NCBI GenBank assembly: GCA_009841605.1
Contig: VXLM01000020.1
Span: 53,738-104,889 of the forward strand
DNA: 51,152 nucleotides
Reading direction: 5' to 3'
DNA from: Dehalococcoidia bacterium
GTDB lineage: Bacteria > Chloroflexota > Dehalococcoidia > Lucifugimonadales > VXLM01
The position numbers were made by a program, and so were the translations under genes. This document shows positions 7,598-15,131 of the stretch, piece after piece (the first letter of the stretch is position 1; the number at the start of each line of letters is the position of its first letter). The notes below the pieces were generated by a model. It saw only the letters and a list, made by a program, of their open reading frames with translations. It made no database searches and was not told the DNA's origin.

Positions 7598-8824
7598 ATG
7601 GCCCGCAATGACTCCTCCCAGGAACCCGCCGCTGGCCCGCTCGTGGCATTCCGGTACGCAAGCTATCGTCTGTTCTGGATAGGCAACGCCTTCTCGAACA
7701 TCGGCATCTGGGCGCTCATGGCCGGTCGGCTCTGGCTGATGCACCAGCTCACCGATTCACCGCTCATGCTGGGACTCGTGACCTTCGCCGGTCTGGGTCC
7801 GATTTTGCTACTGTCGATGTGGGGAGGCGTCGTCGCCGACCGCGTCAACCGTATGCGGCTGGTCGTGACCACGCGCGCACTCTTCGCGTTCACCGCCTTA
7901 CTGACTGGCGTGTTGGCTGCAACGGGCATCATCGAGCCATGGCAGCTCATAGCGATCTCCCTTGCGAACGGCGTCCTGCTGTCGTTCGATATCCCCTGCC
8001 GCCAGGCGATCATCCCGAACCTCGTCCCCCGCCAACACCTCATGAATGCTGTCGTTCTTCAGTCTCTCCTGATGTCCGGCTCCACAGTGATCGGGCCGTT
8101 CCTATTCGCGCCGCTGGTCAACGCGCTCGGCATCGAGGGCGTGTTCTTCTTCGTCGGCGCGATGTACGTCGGCACGGTCGTCATGTTCGCGTTGGTCGAT
8201 CCGCAGCCACACATCGGCGATCGCAAGCGGACGATGCCGTGGACCGACCTCACGGAAGGCTTCGCATACATACGAGGCAGCACTACCATCATCAGTCTGG
8301 TCGCGCTCGGAATTCTCGCGGGCATATTCGGTTCGTCGTTCAGCACCCTCCTGCCCGTGTTCGCGGACGACGTTCTCAGTGGAGGCGTCGAGACCTACGG
8401 GAACTTGCTGCTTGCCGGCGGCATCGGCGGCCTAGGCGGGACGCTCTTTCTCATCCTGTTCGGCAGACTGAAGGACTCCGCCCTGTTGCAGGTTGCAACG
8501 GGGCTGACCTATGGCATCGGCCTGTTGCTCTTCGCCCAGATCACCTATCTGCCCGCGTCCCTGTCGTTCATACTCATCGTCGGTGCTGCGAGCACCGCCT
8601 TCGGCACCGTCAACAATACTCTCCTGCAGAGCATCGTACACGACGAGTTCCGCGGAAGGGTCATGAGCATCCATCAGCTTGGTTGGGGCTCGTCGGCTAT
8701 CGGCGGCCTGCTGATGGGCTCCCTCGCCGAGGCTGTCAACGCGCCCTTCGCGCTGAGCGTGTCAGGAGTCGCCGTAGCCCTCGGAGCAACGGTGCTGACC
8801 ATGTCGGCGATGAGGGGTAGATAG
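7598..8824 (+). CDS. MFS transporter, enterobactin-exporter-like (MFS_3)
   Basis: A 408-residue inner-membrane secondary transporter. The N-terminus FRYASYRLFWIGNAFSNIG is typical of MFS_3/EntS-like exporters. About a dozen hydrophobic segments run through the protein, and the loop between segments 2 and 3 carries the MFS signature as GGVVADRVNRMR. A second-half equivalent is seen at ILFGRLKDS. The C-terminal stretch LQSIVHDEFRGRVMSIHQLGWGSSAIGGLL is also family-typical. It is transcribed divergently from hyuA and may be leaderless. Substrate unknown: relatives export siderophores or drugs. Confidence 0.85.
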   Translation: MARNDSSQEPAAGPLVAFRYASYRLFWIGNAFSNIGIWALMAGRLWLMHQLTDSPLMLGLVTFAGLGPILLLSMWGGVVADRVNRMRLVVTTRALFAFTALLTGVLAATGIIEPWQLIAISLANGVLLSFDIPCRQAIIPNLVPRQHLMNAVVLQSLLMSGSTVIGPFLFAPLVNALGIEGVFFFVGAMYVGTVVMFALVDPQPHIGDRKRTMPWTDLTEGFAYIRGSTTIISLVALGILAGIFGSSFSTLLPVFADDVLSGGVETYGNLLLAGGIGGLGGTLFLILFGRLKDSALLQVATGLTYGIGLLLFAQITYLPASLSFILIVGAASTAFGTVNNTLLQSIVHDEFRGRVMSIHQLGWGSSAIGGLLMGSLAEAVNAPFALSVSGVAVALGATVLTMSAMRGR

Positions 8825-8911
8825 AAGGATGCGGAGAAATCAGGAAGTGGCGGGTGAGCAGCAGCACGGCTAGTGGGAAACCCCGATTTCGTTTCGTCAA
8901 CCCTCCCATAG

Positions 8912-8917
8912 TAGAAT
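8912..8917 (+). promoter_or_regulatory. -10-like box (TAGAAT) just before the CaiB-family gene
   Basis: TAGAAT ends nine bases before the ATG at 8927, with no Shine-Dalgarno sequence between them, suggesting a leaderless or nearly leaderless transcript. No clear -35 box. Confidence 0.35.
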
Positions 8918-8926
8918 AACCCCACT

Positions 8927-10024
8927 ATGCGCCCTCTCTCCAACCTGACTGTCCTCGATCTCACCGTAAACACGCCCGGCCCGTTCTGCTCGATGATACT
9001 GAGCGACCTCGGTGCCAGGGTAATCAAGATCGAGCCTCCGGGAGGCGACCCGCTCCGCAAGAGCAGCGCCTCCATGTTCGCCGGAATGAACCGCGGCAAG
9101 GAGAGTATTTCGCTCAATCTCAAGTCCGACGGCGACCGTGAAGTCCTGCTCCGGCTCGTTGAACGGGCCGACATCGTCCTCGAAGGCTCGCGGCCGGGAG
9201 TGGCCCAGCGTCTCGGCGCCGACTACGAGACCATTTCAGCGACGAATCCCCGCATCGTCTACTGCTCAATCTCCGGTTTCGGACAGGAAGGCCCGTGGAA
9301 GAACGTTCCCGCCCACGATGTCAATTACCTTGCCGTCGGTGGATATATGGGCGTGCAGACCGCCATCGAGGGCCGTCCATGGCCTCCCGCAATCCTGATT
9401 TCAGACGTTGCGTCGGGGATGTACGCCGCTATCTCCGTCCTGGCCGGGGTAGTGAGTAAGGTGTCTTCGGGCAAGGGAACCTACATCGACCTTTCCATGA
9501 CCGACGCGGTGTTGTCCCTCGTCGGAATCGAAGCTCAGGCCACATCCAACGAAGGAAAAGATGGGAATACGCCCAACGTAACCGTCATCCCCACATACGG
9601 TCTCTTCGCCTGCGCGGATGGCCGGTGGCTGAGCCTCGGCATCGTCCACGAGGACCATTTCTGGCAGAGGCTCTGCGACGTGGCCGGTCTCGGTGATGTT
9701 TCAGGGCTCACGTTCGATCAGCGTGTCGAACGGGCAGGGGAGATCAAGACACGCCTCGAAATGACCTTCGCCAAGCGACCATCCTCAGAGTGGGAAGGGG
9801 AGTTGATGAAGGTTGACGTACCCGCAATCATCGTCCGCGACCTCGATGAGGCTCTAGAACTACCACATTTCCAGTCACGGGGTTCGGTTGCTGAGATCGG
9901 TAGTCTTCGATACATCGCCCAGCCGATGAAGTTCTCCACCGGTTCCGTCGAACCGACGACTCCGCCACCCGCCCTCGACGAACACCGTAATGCGATTCTG
10001 GCCGAACTTGGGTATACTGCCTGA
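8927..10024 (+). CDS. CaiB/BaiF family CoA transferase or 2-methylacyl-CoA racemase
   Basis: A 365-residue class III CoA transferase-family protein. Family features are the N-terminal LDLTVNTPGPFCSMILSDLGARVIKIEPP, NRGKESISLNL, the GFGQEGP loop and the HDVNYLAVGG motif at 130-139. D131 corresponds to the catalytic aspartate of formyl-CoA transferase. H130 together with a later aspartate near residue 160 (ISDVASG) also fits the His/Asp pair of alpha-methylacyl-CoA racemase, whose HDINYLA motif is very close. Transferase and racemase therefore cannot be separated by eye. It is followed 57 bp downstream by an acyl-CoA ligase and further on by an acyl-CoA dehydrogenase, so it probably handles a CoA thioester in organic-acid degradation. 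Confidence 0.88.
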   Translation: MRPLSNLTVLDLTVNTPGPFCSMILSDLGARVIKIEPPGGDPLRKSSASMFAGMNRGKESISLNLKSDGDREVLLRLVERADIVLEGSRPGVAQRLGADYETISATNPRIVYCSISGFGQEGPWKNVPAHDVNYLAVGGYMGVQTAIEGRPWPPAILISDVASGMYAAISVLAGVVSKVSSGKGTYIDLSMTDAVLSLVGIEAQATSNEGKDGNTPNVTVIPTYGLFACADGRWLSLGIVHEDHFWQRLCDVAGLGDVSGLTFDQRVERAGEIKTRLEMTFAKRPSSEWEGELMKVDVPAIIVRDLDEALELPHFQSRGSVAEIGSLRYIAQPMKFSTGSVEPTTPPPALDEHRNAILAELGYTA

Positions 10025-10081
10025 CCGAACCCTCTAGGGGCATGTATTTCCCCTGAATGGCAAGATGACCTGAGAGATGCC

Positions 10082-11716
10082 GTGACTAACCAGCAGTACC
10101 AGATCGGCGACTACCACGAGACCTACCGCACCTTCGAACTCCCGCGCCCGAAGCGGTACAACTGGACGTACGAGGTCTTCGACAAGTGGGCGAGCGATCC
10201 CAACAAGCGGGCCATGCTCTGGGTTAGCGACGACGGCAAGCCTCGCGACGTCACCTATCGGGAGTTCGCCCAACGTTCCAAGCAGGTCGCGAACGCCCTG
10301 TCCGGTATAGGAACCAAGCCGGGCGAACGTGTGATGACCATGCTCCCGCGCCTCGTCGAGTGGTGGGAAATCGTGCTGGGATGCATCAGGGGACGCTTCG
10401 TGTCGGTGCCGGGGACGACACTGATGACACCTCGCGATATCGCCTATCGAATAGAGGCGGCGGGGATATCCGTAGCCATCACCGACTCGGAGAACCTCCC
10501 GAAGCTGGAGGCCGTCCGAGACCGGTGCCCCGATCTTAGAGAGATCATCGTCGTAGGGGACGACAGCGGCGGCCACCATGACTACGAGCACCTGGTCTCG
10601 AACGCTTCAGCCGACCTGCCCAATCCAAACAACCCCGCCGACGAGCTGATGATGATCTACTTCACCTCAGGCACCACCGGCTACCCCAAGATGGTCCCCA
10701 TCACGCACAGCAACTATCCCATTGGGCACGTCGTCACCGGCAAGTTCTGGATGGATCAGCGGCCAACCGACCTGCATTGGACCCTGTCGGATACGGGCTG
10801 GGCGCAGGCGGCATGGTCGGCCTTCTTCGCTCCGTGGAACCTCGGTTCGGCCCTCTTCATCTGGGACCAGCGCGGCAAGTACGAGCCGGGCACCACCCTG
10901 CAGGCGCTCGAAAAATACCCGATAACGACCTTCTTCGCGCCCCCGACGGCGTACCGGATGCTCGTCCTCGAAGATCTCGAAAACTTCAAGCCGAAAGCCC
11001 TGCGTCACTGCATGGGAGCGGGCGAGCCGGTGAACCCGGAAGTCATCGACATGTGGCGCGACGGGACCGGCTACCACATCTGGGAGGCGTACGGCCAGAC
11101 GGAGACGACCCTCTGCGCCGCGACGTTCCCGGGCATGGAGCACAGACCGGGTTCGATGGGCGTCACGGCCCCGGACTACTACATGGCCGTGGTCGACGAC
11201 GACGGCAATGAATTGGCCGGCGGCGAGGAAGGTGAGATCGCCATCCGCATGACCCCGGAGCCTCCTGTGGGCATGTTCCCCGGATACTGGCGGAACGAGG
11301 AGGCAAACGAGAACTGCTTCCGCGGCGACTGGTACTACACCGGCGACCGGGCAACGCGAGACGAGGACGGCTACTTCTGGTTCATCGGGCGCTCCGACGA
11401 CGTAATCATCAGCGCTTCATACCGCATAGGGCCCTTCGAGGTGGAGTCAGCCCTGCTGGAACACGACGCCGTAGCCGAAGCCGCCGTCATAGCCAAGCCC
11501 GATCCCACGCGCACGAACATCGTCAAGGCGTTCGTCGTCCTCGCTCCCGGCTACGAACCCTCGGAGGCGGTACTCACCGAGCTTCAAGACCACGTCAAGA
11601 CCACGACCGCGCCATACAAGTACCCCCGCGAGGTCGAGTTCCTCGCCGAACTGCCCAAGACCATATCAGGCAAGATCCGCCGCACCGAGCTCCGCCAACG
11701 CGAGGACGCTGGGTAG
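10082..11716 (+). CDS. Acyl-CoA synthetase / AMP-dependent ligase
   Basis: Activates a carboxylic acid to its CoA thioester through an acyl-adenylate. The 544-residue protein resembles the medium-chain acyl-CoA synthetase (ACSM-like) group. Motifs in order: P-loop-like YFTSGTTGYPKMV (about residues 196-208), EAYGQTETT, YYTGDRATRDEDGYFWFIGRSDD, and the C-terminal LPKTISGKIRRTEL with the lysine that contacts the adenylate. The start is GTG at 10082; a nearby ATG is out of frame and stops at once. It lies between the CaiB-family gene and the acyl-CoA dehydrogenase gene, which fits a transfer-activation-oxidation series. The acid cannot be named. Confidence 0.9.
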   Translation: MTNQQYQIGDYHETYRTFELPRPKRYNWTYEVFDKWASDPNKRAMLWVSDDGKPRDVTYREFAQRSKQVANALSGIGTKPGERVMTMLPRLVEWWEIVLGCIRGRFVSVPGTTLMTPRDIAYRIEAAGISVAITDSENLPKLEAVRDRCPDLREIIVVGDDSGGHHDYEHLVSNASADLPNPNNPADELMMIYFTSGTTGYPKMVPITHSNYPIGHVVTGKFWMDQRPTDLHWTLSDTGWAQAAWSAFFAPWNLGSALFIWDQRGKYEPGTTLQALEKYPITTFFAPPTAYRMLVLEDLENFKPKALRHCMGAGEPVNPEVIDMWRDGTGYHIWEAYGQTETTLCAATFPGMEHRPGSMGVTAPDYYMAVVDDDGNELAGGEEGEIAIRMTPEPPVGMFPGYWRNEEANENCFRGDWYYTGDRATRDEDGYFWFIGRSDDVIISASYRIGPFEVESALLEHDAVAEAAVIAKPDPTRTNIVKAFVVLAPGYEPSEAVLTELQDHVKTTTAPYKYPREVEFLAELPKTISGKIRRTELRQREDAG

Positions 11717-11833
11717 CTTGCCTTCAATTGGCGAACTGACCCCGCCCGATCAATTCTATCGGTCGCCACCCATTCTGATGCTGTTGTCATTCTCCTACGC
11801 GCGACACAGCGACACACTGAACAATACACTCAA

Positions 11834-11867
11834 CTGTCATTCCGAACGTAGTGAGGAATCTAAAATC
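11834..11867 (+). repeat. Left terminal inverted repeat of the GIY-YIG element
   Basis: A 34-bp repeat, 32/34 identical to the reverse complement of 12182-12215. It contains ATTCC and GGAAT arms, so a single repeat can also form a weak hairpin. Confidence 0.85.
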
Positions 11868-11868
11868 G

Positions 11869-12189
11869 ATGCCTGCAACGCAAGACCGCCAATACTACGT
11901 CTACATCCTCACCAATAGCACACGCACGCTCTACGTTGGCGTGACAAATGACCTTGAGAGAAGAATATACGAACACAAGAACAAGCTCGTTCCCGGCTTT
12001 ACGAGCAAGTACAACATTTCATGGCTTGCCTACTATGAGCACACTTCGGACGTGGAGTCCGCACTAGCGAGGGAGAAACAGATCAAGAGTTGGCGTCGAA
12101 GCAAGAAAGTCGCGCTAATTGAGTCTTTGAATCCACGGTGGAGAGATCTGTCTTTGGAATGGCAATCACACTCCGTTCAGGGATATTAG
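11869..12189 (+). CDS. GIY-YIG domain endonuclease (element-encoded)
   Basis: A small single-domain nuclease of 106 residues starting MPATQDRQYYVYILTN. The GIY-YIG core is seen as YYVYIL followed by LYVGV, then the conserved arginine in NDLERRIYEH, and the GFTSKYN and EKQIKSWRRSKKVALIE motifs common to the YhbQ/UPF0213 group. It has no added DNA-binding domain such as those of classical homing endonucleases. The ATG at 11869 is chosen because upstream sequence is part of the terminal repeat; no Shine-Dalgarno sequence is evident. Its position exactly between inverted repeats suggests that it acts on its own ends or on target sites, but host DNA-repair roles proposed for this group cannot be excluded. 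Confidence 0.85.
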   Translation: MPATQDRQYYVYILTNSTRTLYVGVTNDLERRIYEHKNKLVPGFTSKYNISWLAYYEHTSDVESALAREKQIKSWRRSKKVALIESLNPRWRDLSLEWQSHSVQGY

Positions 12190-12215
12190 ATTCCTCACTG
12201 CGTTCGGAATGACAG
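12182..12215 (-). repeat. Right terminal inverted repeat of the GIY-YIG element
   Basis: Mirror of 11834-11867 with two mismatches. It contains the TAG stop codon of the nuclease gene (12187-12189) and ends 58 bp before the acyl-CoA dehydrogenase start. Confidence 0.85.
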
Positions 12216-12273
12216 ATTGCTTCTTGACGCACCGCTTTGCTCTGCGTACCTTTTGAGACAGCAAGATAAGCCC

Positions 12274-13413
12274 ATGCCCTTCACCTCCGAACATGAAATG
12301 TTCCGTGACCTCGTCCGACGGTTCGTCCAGGACGAAATAACCCCGCACGTCGACGACTGGGAGGAGCGCGGCGAGATACCGCGCAACCTGTTCCGTCGCA
12401 TGGGTGAGCTGGGACTTCTCGGCATCGAGTACGAGACCCAGCACGGCGGGGTGGACGCCGATTTCTGGATGACAGTCGTGCTCGCGGAGGAACTGGCCCG
12501 TTGCAGGTCCGGAGGAGTGGCCTTCAGCGTCATCGTCCATACTGATATGTCCTCGCCGTGGCTGGGCCGTGTCGGGTCGGACGACCAGAAACAAAGGTAC
12601 CTTCCCGACATTACCGGCGGACGAAAGGTCTGCGCGCTGGCGATCACCGAGCCGGGCGTGGGCTCCGACATGGCCTCCCTCGAAACACGGGCAGTCCGTG
12701 ATGGCGACGACTGGATCATCAACGGCGCGAAGACCTATATCACCAACGGGGTCTATGGCGACCTCTACTTCGTCGCCGCCAAGACGCGAGACACTGGCCC
12801 AAAACACCAACGCCTTTCACAGTTCCTCGTGGAGGCAGGCACACCGGGCTTGAAGGTCAGCCGGAAGCTGAGCAAAACGGGCATGTGGGCATCGGACACA
12901 GCGGAACTGGTCTTCGAGGACGTCCGGGTGCCTCACGCGAATCTCCTCGGCGAAGAGGGCAGAGGGTTCTACCAATTAGCCTCGGGCCTCCAGCGCGAGA
13001 GGCTGCTGTCTGCCGTACTTAGCGTGTCGGCGGCAGGCCAAGCCCTCGACGACACATTGGAGTTCCTCAAGAACCGTGAGTCGTTCGACAAGCCGCTTGC
13101 CGAGTTCCAGGCCCTCCGGCACCGCATCGCCGACATGGCAGTCGACGTGGAGGCGGCCCGACGCCTGACCTACACTGCCGTCGAGGCATTCGCGAGTGGC
13201 GCCGACTGCGTGACCGAAGTCTCAATGGCCAAGCTCTATTCCACGGAGATGGCGAACCGCATCGCCTACGAGGCCGTCCAGATGCACGGCGGTCTGGGCT
13301 ACATGCGCGAGCTCCCCGTCGAGCGCTTCGCCCGCGACTACCGCCTCTGGACCATCGCCGCTGGCACCTCCGAGATGATGCGGGAGATCATCGCCAAGCG
13401 GCTGCTGGGTTAA
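12274..13413 (+). CDS. Acyl-CoA dehydrogenase (long-chain/isovaleryl-like)
   Basis: FAD enzyme that introduces an alpha,beta double bond in an acyl-CoA and passes electrons to electron-transfer flavoprotein. It has 379 residues from the ATG at 12274; a longer frame would start inside the GIY-YIG element boundary. Family signatures are ITEPGVGSDMASLETRA (FAD/substrate loop), INGAKTYITNG, and VQMHGGLGYMRELPVERF near the C-terminus. At the place where medium- and short-chain enzymes have their catalytic glutamate (YEGT) this one reads IAAGTSEM, so that residue is absent. A glutamate in LQRERLLSA, on the helix used by long-chain and isovaleryl enzymes, is the likely base. It probably belongs with the ligase and CaiB-family genes upstream, from which the element separates it. 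Confidence 0.9.
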   Translation: MPFTSEHEMFRDLVRRFVQDEITPHVDDWEERGEIPRNLFRRMGELGLLGIEYETQHGGVDADFWMTVVLAEELARCRSGGVAFSVIVHTDMSSPWLGRVGSDDQKQRYLPDITGGRKVCALAITEPGVGSDMASLETRAVRDGDDWIINGAKTYITNGVYGDLYFVAAKTRDTGPKHQRLSQFLVEAGTPGLKVSRKLSKTGMWASDTAELVFEDVRVPHANLLGEEGRGFYQLASGLQRERLLSAVLSVSAAGQALDDTLEFLKNRESFDKPLAEFQALRHRIADMAVDVEAARRLTYTAVEAFASGADCVTEVSMAKLYSTEMANRIAYEAVQMHGGLGYMRELPVERFARDYRLWTIAAGTSEMMREIIAKRLLG

Positions 13414-13521
13414 GAGCTTTGCGGTAGTTCTGGTTTCCTCCCAACAACCCTCTCTCCTGTTCGCGGGCTGACAGGGGTAGGTGAAATGGATTTGTAGCTA
13501 CGATCTGGCCCCGGGTTTCTG

Positions 13522-13550
13522 TGATTCCGAGCGTAGCGAGGAATCTAAAA
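13522..13550 (+). repeat. Solo copy of the GIY-YIG element terminal repeat
   Basis: TGATTCCGAGCGTAGCGAGG followed by AATCTAAAA matches the inner part of the left repeat at 11834 with a few changes (G for A at two sites and a shorter outer end). No nuclease gene or opposite repeat lies next to it. Confidence 0.7.
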
Positions 13551-13610
13551 TGTTGTGCCTTCTTCATTTGGGCCATTGAAAAAGTAGGTAAGGATGAGTA
13601 CCAGCATATC

Positions 13611-13633
13611 CCCTCTCCCTTGACGGGAGAGGG
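13611..13633. repeat. Perfect 9-bp stem hairpin
   Basis: CCCTCTCCC at 13611-13619, loop TTGAC, and GGGAGAGGG at 13625-13633. It lies 11 bp from a second hairpin and is followed by GTGAGGGTG-type sequence that recurs at about 13662 and 13721, as in dispersed palindromic repeats. No T-tract. Confidence 0.7.
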
Positions 13634-13643
13634 CTAGAGCCTG

Positions 13644-13662
13644 CCCCGTACTCGATACGGGG
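13644..13662. repeat. Perfect 7-bp stem hairpin
   Basis: CCCCGTA, loop CTCGA, TACGGGG. Adjacent to the hairpin at 13611-13633, forming a composite repeat unit of about 60 bp. Confidence 0.7.
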
Positions 13663-13950
13663 GTGAGGGTGATGTCCGTAGCAGGTGCATACTTTACATA
13701 CCCCTGTCAGCCCGTCCTGGGTGAGGGTGAATTCCCATCTCATACCCCTATTTGACAAACAAGAACGAATGTACGACACTACACATTAGCAATTGTCCAC
13801 TGCCCAATCAGACCATAACGAGAGACGGCGCAGAGCGGCACAAAATGGCACAGATTAAGGGGAATCTTTTGGAAAGACCGACGCCCTCCATTCACCATCT
13901 GACGTCATCTCCATCATTCTGCAATGCCATCCAACTTTACGATAACGAGA

Positions 13951-13982
13951 AAAATGGAACAGAATGGAACAAAATGGAACAG
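13951..13982. repeat. Short 10-bp tandem repeat (three copies)
   Basis: Three units of AATGGAACA followed by A or G run head to tail, with a weaker GGCACAAAATGGCACAG echo about 120 bp upstream (near 13835). No protein function is apparent. Confidence 0.7.
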
Positions 13983-14167
13983 TTTTTTCAGGAAACACTC
14001 GGAATGAAGGTCTCTCACGCCTCCCCGTCTAGACCTCAGTCGCCACTGCTTGTGAGAGCCATAAGGAGTGCCGGTTGTGCCATTGGGAATCATCCGGCGT
14101 TCTGAGTTACGGATAACTCTCCTCCCGCGAGAATGAAGAGAAAGGTCAGCGTTACCCGACTCCGCAG

Positions 14168-15079
14168 CTACGTTAGCTGCCGCCAGTCGTCTTCGACTTG
14201 TTCGAAGCGCTCGTGAAGCTCCCGCACGGTGTCGTCGGGGATGGGCAGGTGGTTGGATACCAGGTCGATGTTCGATTTCAGATGATCGACGTTGTGGGTG
14301 CCAGTGATTATCGTGGTGACCGCGGGTTCGGCAAGGGCGAAGCCGGTTACGAGGCGCACCTTGTCGTCCAGGTCGTGCTCGAATGGGCCCTCTGCCTTCA
14401 TCAGCTGGGAGCGCCGGAAGTACTCGTCGGCATAGGGGTAGGGGCTCTCATCCTTCCACCATGCTCCGTTGGCGACGGGTCGCTTGAGGATCACCCCCAT
14501 GCCCGCCTCCTCCGCCATGTCGAACAGACCCTTCGTGCGGGCGTGCTGCTCCGTGACGTTGTAGCTGGTCTGGAGCGTCGCGAAGATGCCGCTCCTGACG
14601 GCCCACTTTGCCGCCTCATTGTCTCCGCTGAAGCTGACGAACCGGGTCTTGCCCGCCTCACGGGCACGAACGGCCGCGTCGATTACGTCCCCTCGCTCCA
14701 GCACGTCTACGTCGCATGAGTGAAGCTGGACGATGTCCACGTAGTCGGTCTGCAGCAGCCTCAGACTGCGGTCGATGGAATGCTCTATGGTCTCAGGTGT
14801 CCAGCTTTCATCCGGCGCGTCTCCCACTGCGTGCCCCGCTTTTGTCGCCAGCACGTACTCGTCCCGGCGATGCGAGACCACCTCGCCTATGAGGCCCTCC
14901 GTATCGCCATAGCAAGCCGCCGTATCGAGGAAATTGATGCCGTTGTCCAGAGCTTCATGCAAGACCCTCGAAGCTGCGGACACGTCGCCGCCCATCCTAT
15001 CCTGACGTGAAATCTCCGCCAGTCCCAGTCCGAGAGGCGTGATCTTCAGACCGGTCTTTCCAAGTTCCCGAAGTTCCAT
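14168..15079 (-). CDS. Aldo/keto reductase
   Basis: NAD(P)H-dependent carbonyl reductase with a TIM-barrel fold, 303 residues. It starts MELRELGKTGLKITPLGLG, the common start of the AKR11/AKR12-like group, and shows the full catalytic tetrad D52, Y57, K80 and H120. A late TTIITGTHNVDHL stretch matches the cofactor-binding loop of the family. The start is supported by GGGAG before the ATG. It lies in the same direction as and 52 bp downstream of the leucine-type dehydrogenase gene, so the two may share a transcript. The substrate, probably a small aldehyde, sugar or keto compound, cannot be told. Confidence 0.9.
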   Translation of the reverse strand: MELRELGKTGLKITPLGLGLAEISRQDRMGGDVSAASRVLHEALDNGINFLDTAACYGDTEGLIGEVVSHRRDEYVLATKAGHAVGDAPDESWTPETIEHSIDRSLRLLQTDYVDIVQLHSCDVDVLERGDVIDAAVRAREAGKTRFVSFSGDNEAAKWAVRSGIFATLQTSYNVTEQHARTKGLFDMAEEAGMGVILKRPVANGAWWKDESPYPYADEYFRRSQLMKAEGPFEHDLDDKVRLVTGFALAEPAVTTIITGTHNVDHLKSNIDLVSNHLPIPDDTVRELHERFEQVEDDWRQLT

Positions 15080-15131
15080 GTCACATACTCCCAGCGAGGT
15101 GAGGTCAACTCAAGCGATCGCGGAGTGCCCT

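Larger units (their letters stand above)
11834..12215. mobile_element. GIY-YIG element: nuclease gene bounded by 34-bp terminal inverted repeats
   Basis: The left repeat (11834-11867) starts CTGTCATTCCGAACGTAGTG and the right repeat (12182-12215) is its reverse complement with 32 of 34 positions identical. The GIY-YIG start codon comes one base after the left repeat, and its stop codon lies inside the right repeat, so the element is essentially one gene and its ends. No clear target duplication is visible. It sits between an acyl-CoA ligase and an acyl-CoA dehydrogenase that look like one pathway, and is visibly richer in A+T than its neighbours. A related solo repeat is at 13522-13550. Mobility is inferred. 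Confidence 0.65.
13414..14167. other. 754-bp gene-free stretch with dispersed repeats
   Basis: No convincing gene is present between the convergent acyl-CoA dehydrogenase and aldo/keto reductase genes. It holds a solo copy of the GIY-YIG element end, two perfect hairpins, and a short 10-bp tandem repeat; one open frame on the plus strand (13752-14105) has low-complexity, repeat-derived sequence and is not called. The stretch looks like an accumulation site for small repeats. Confidence 0.6.

Noticed and set aside
7819-8820. Open frame of 333 codons within the MFS gene
   Set aside because: Same-strand shifted frame, rich in Arg, His and Pro, while the other frame encodes a clear transporter.
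11869-12189. GIY-YIG gene as an ordinary host repair gene (YhbQ type)
   Set aside because: Possible by domain, but the exact fit between inverted repeats and interruption of a likely pathway cluster favour an element-encoded gene; kept as an alternative, not as the main call.
13951-13982. Possible CRISPR-like array
   Set aside because: The units are 10 bp with no spacers and there are no cas genes in the window.
13752-14105. Open frame of 117 codons in the gene-free stretch
   Set aside because: The sequence is mostly repeat-derived (the AATGGAACA units give a KNGTEWNKMEQ run), lacks a Shine-Dalgarno sequence and has no recognisable domain. It could be a relic, but I do not call it a gene.
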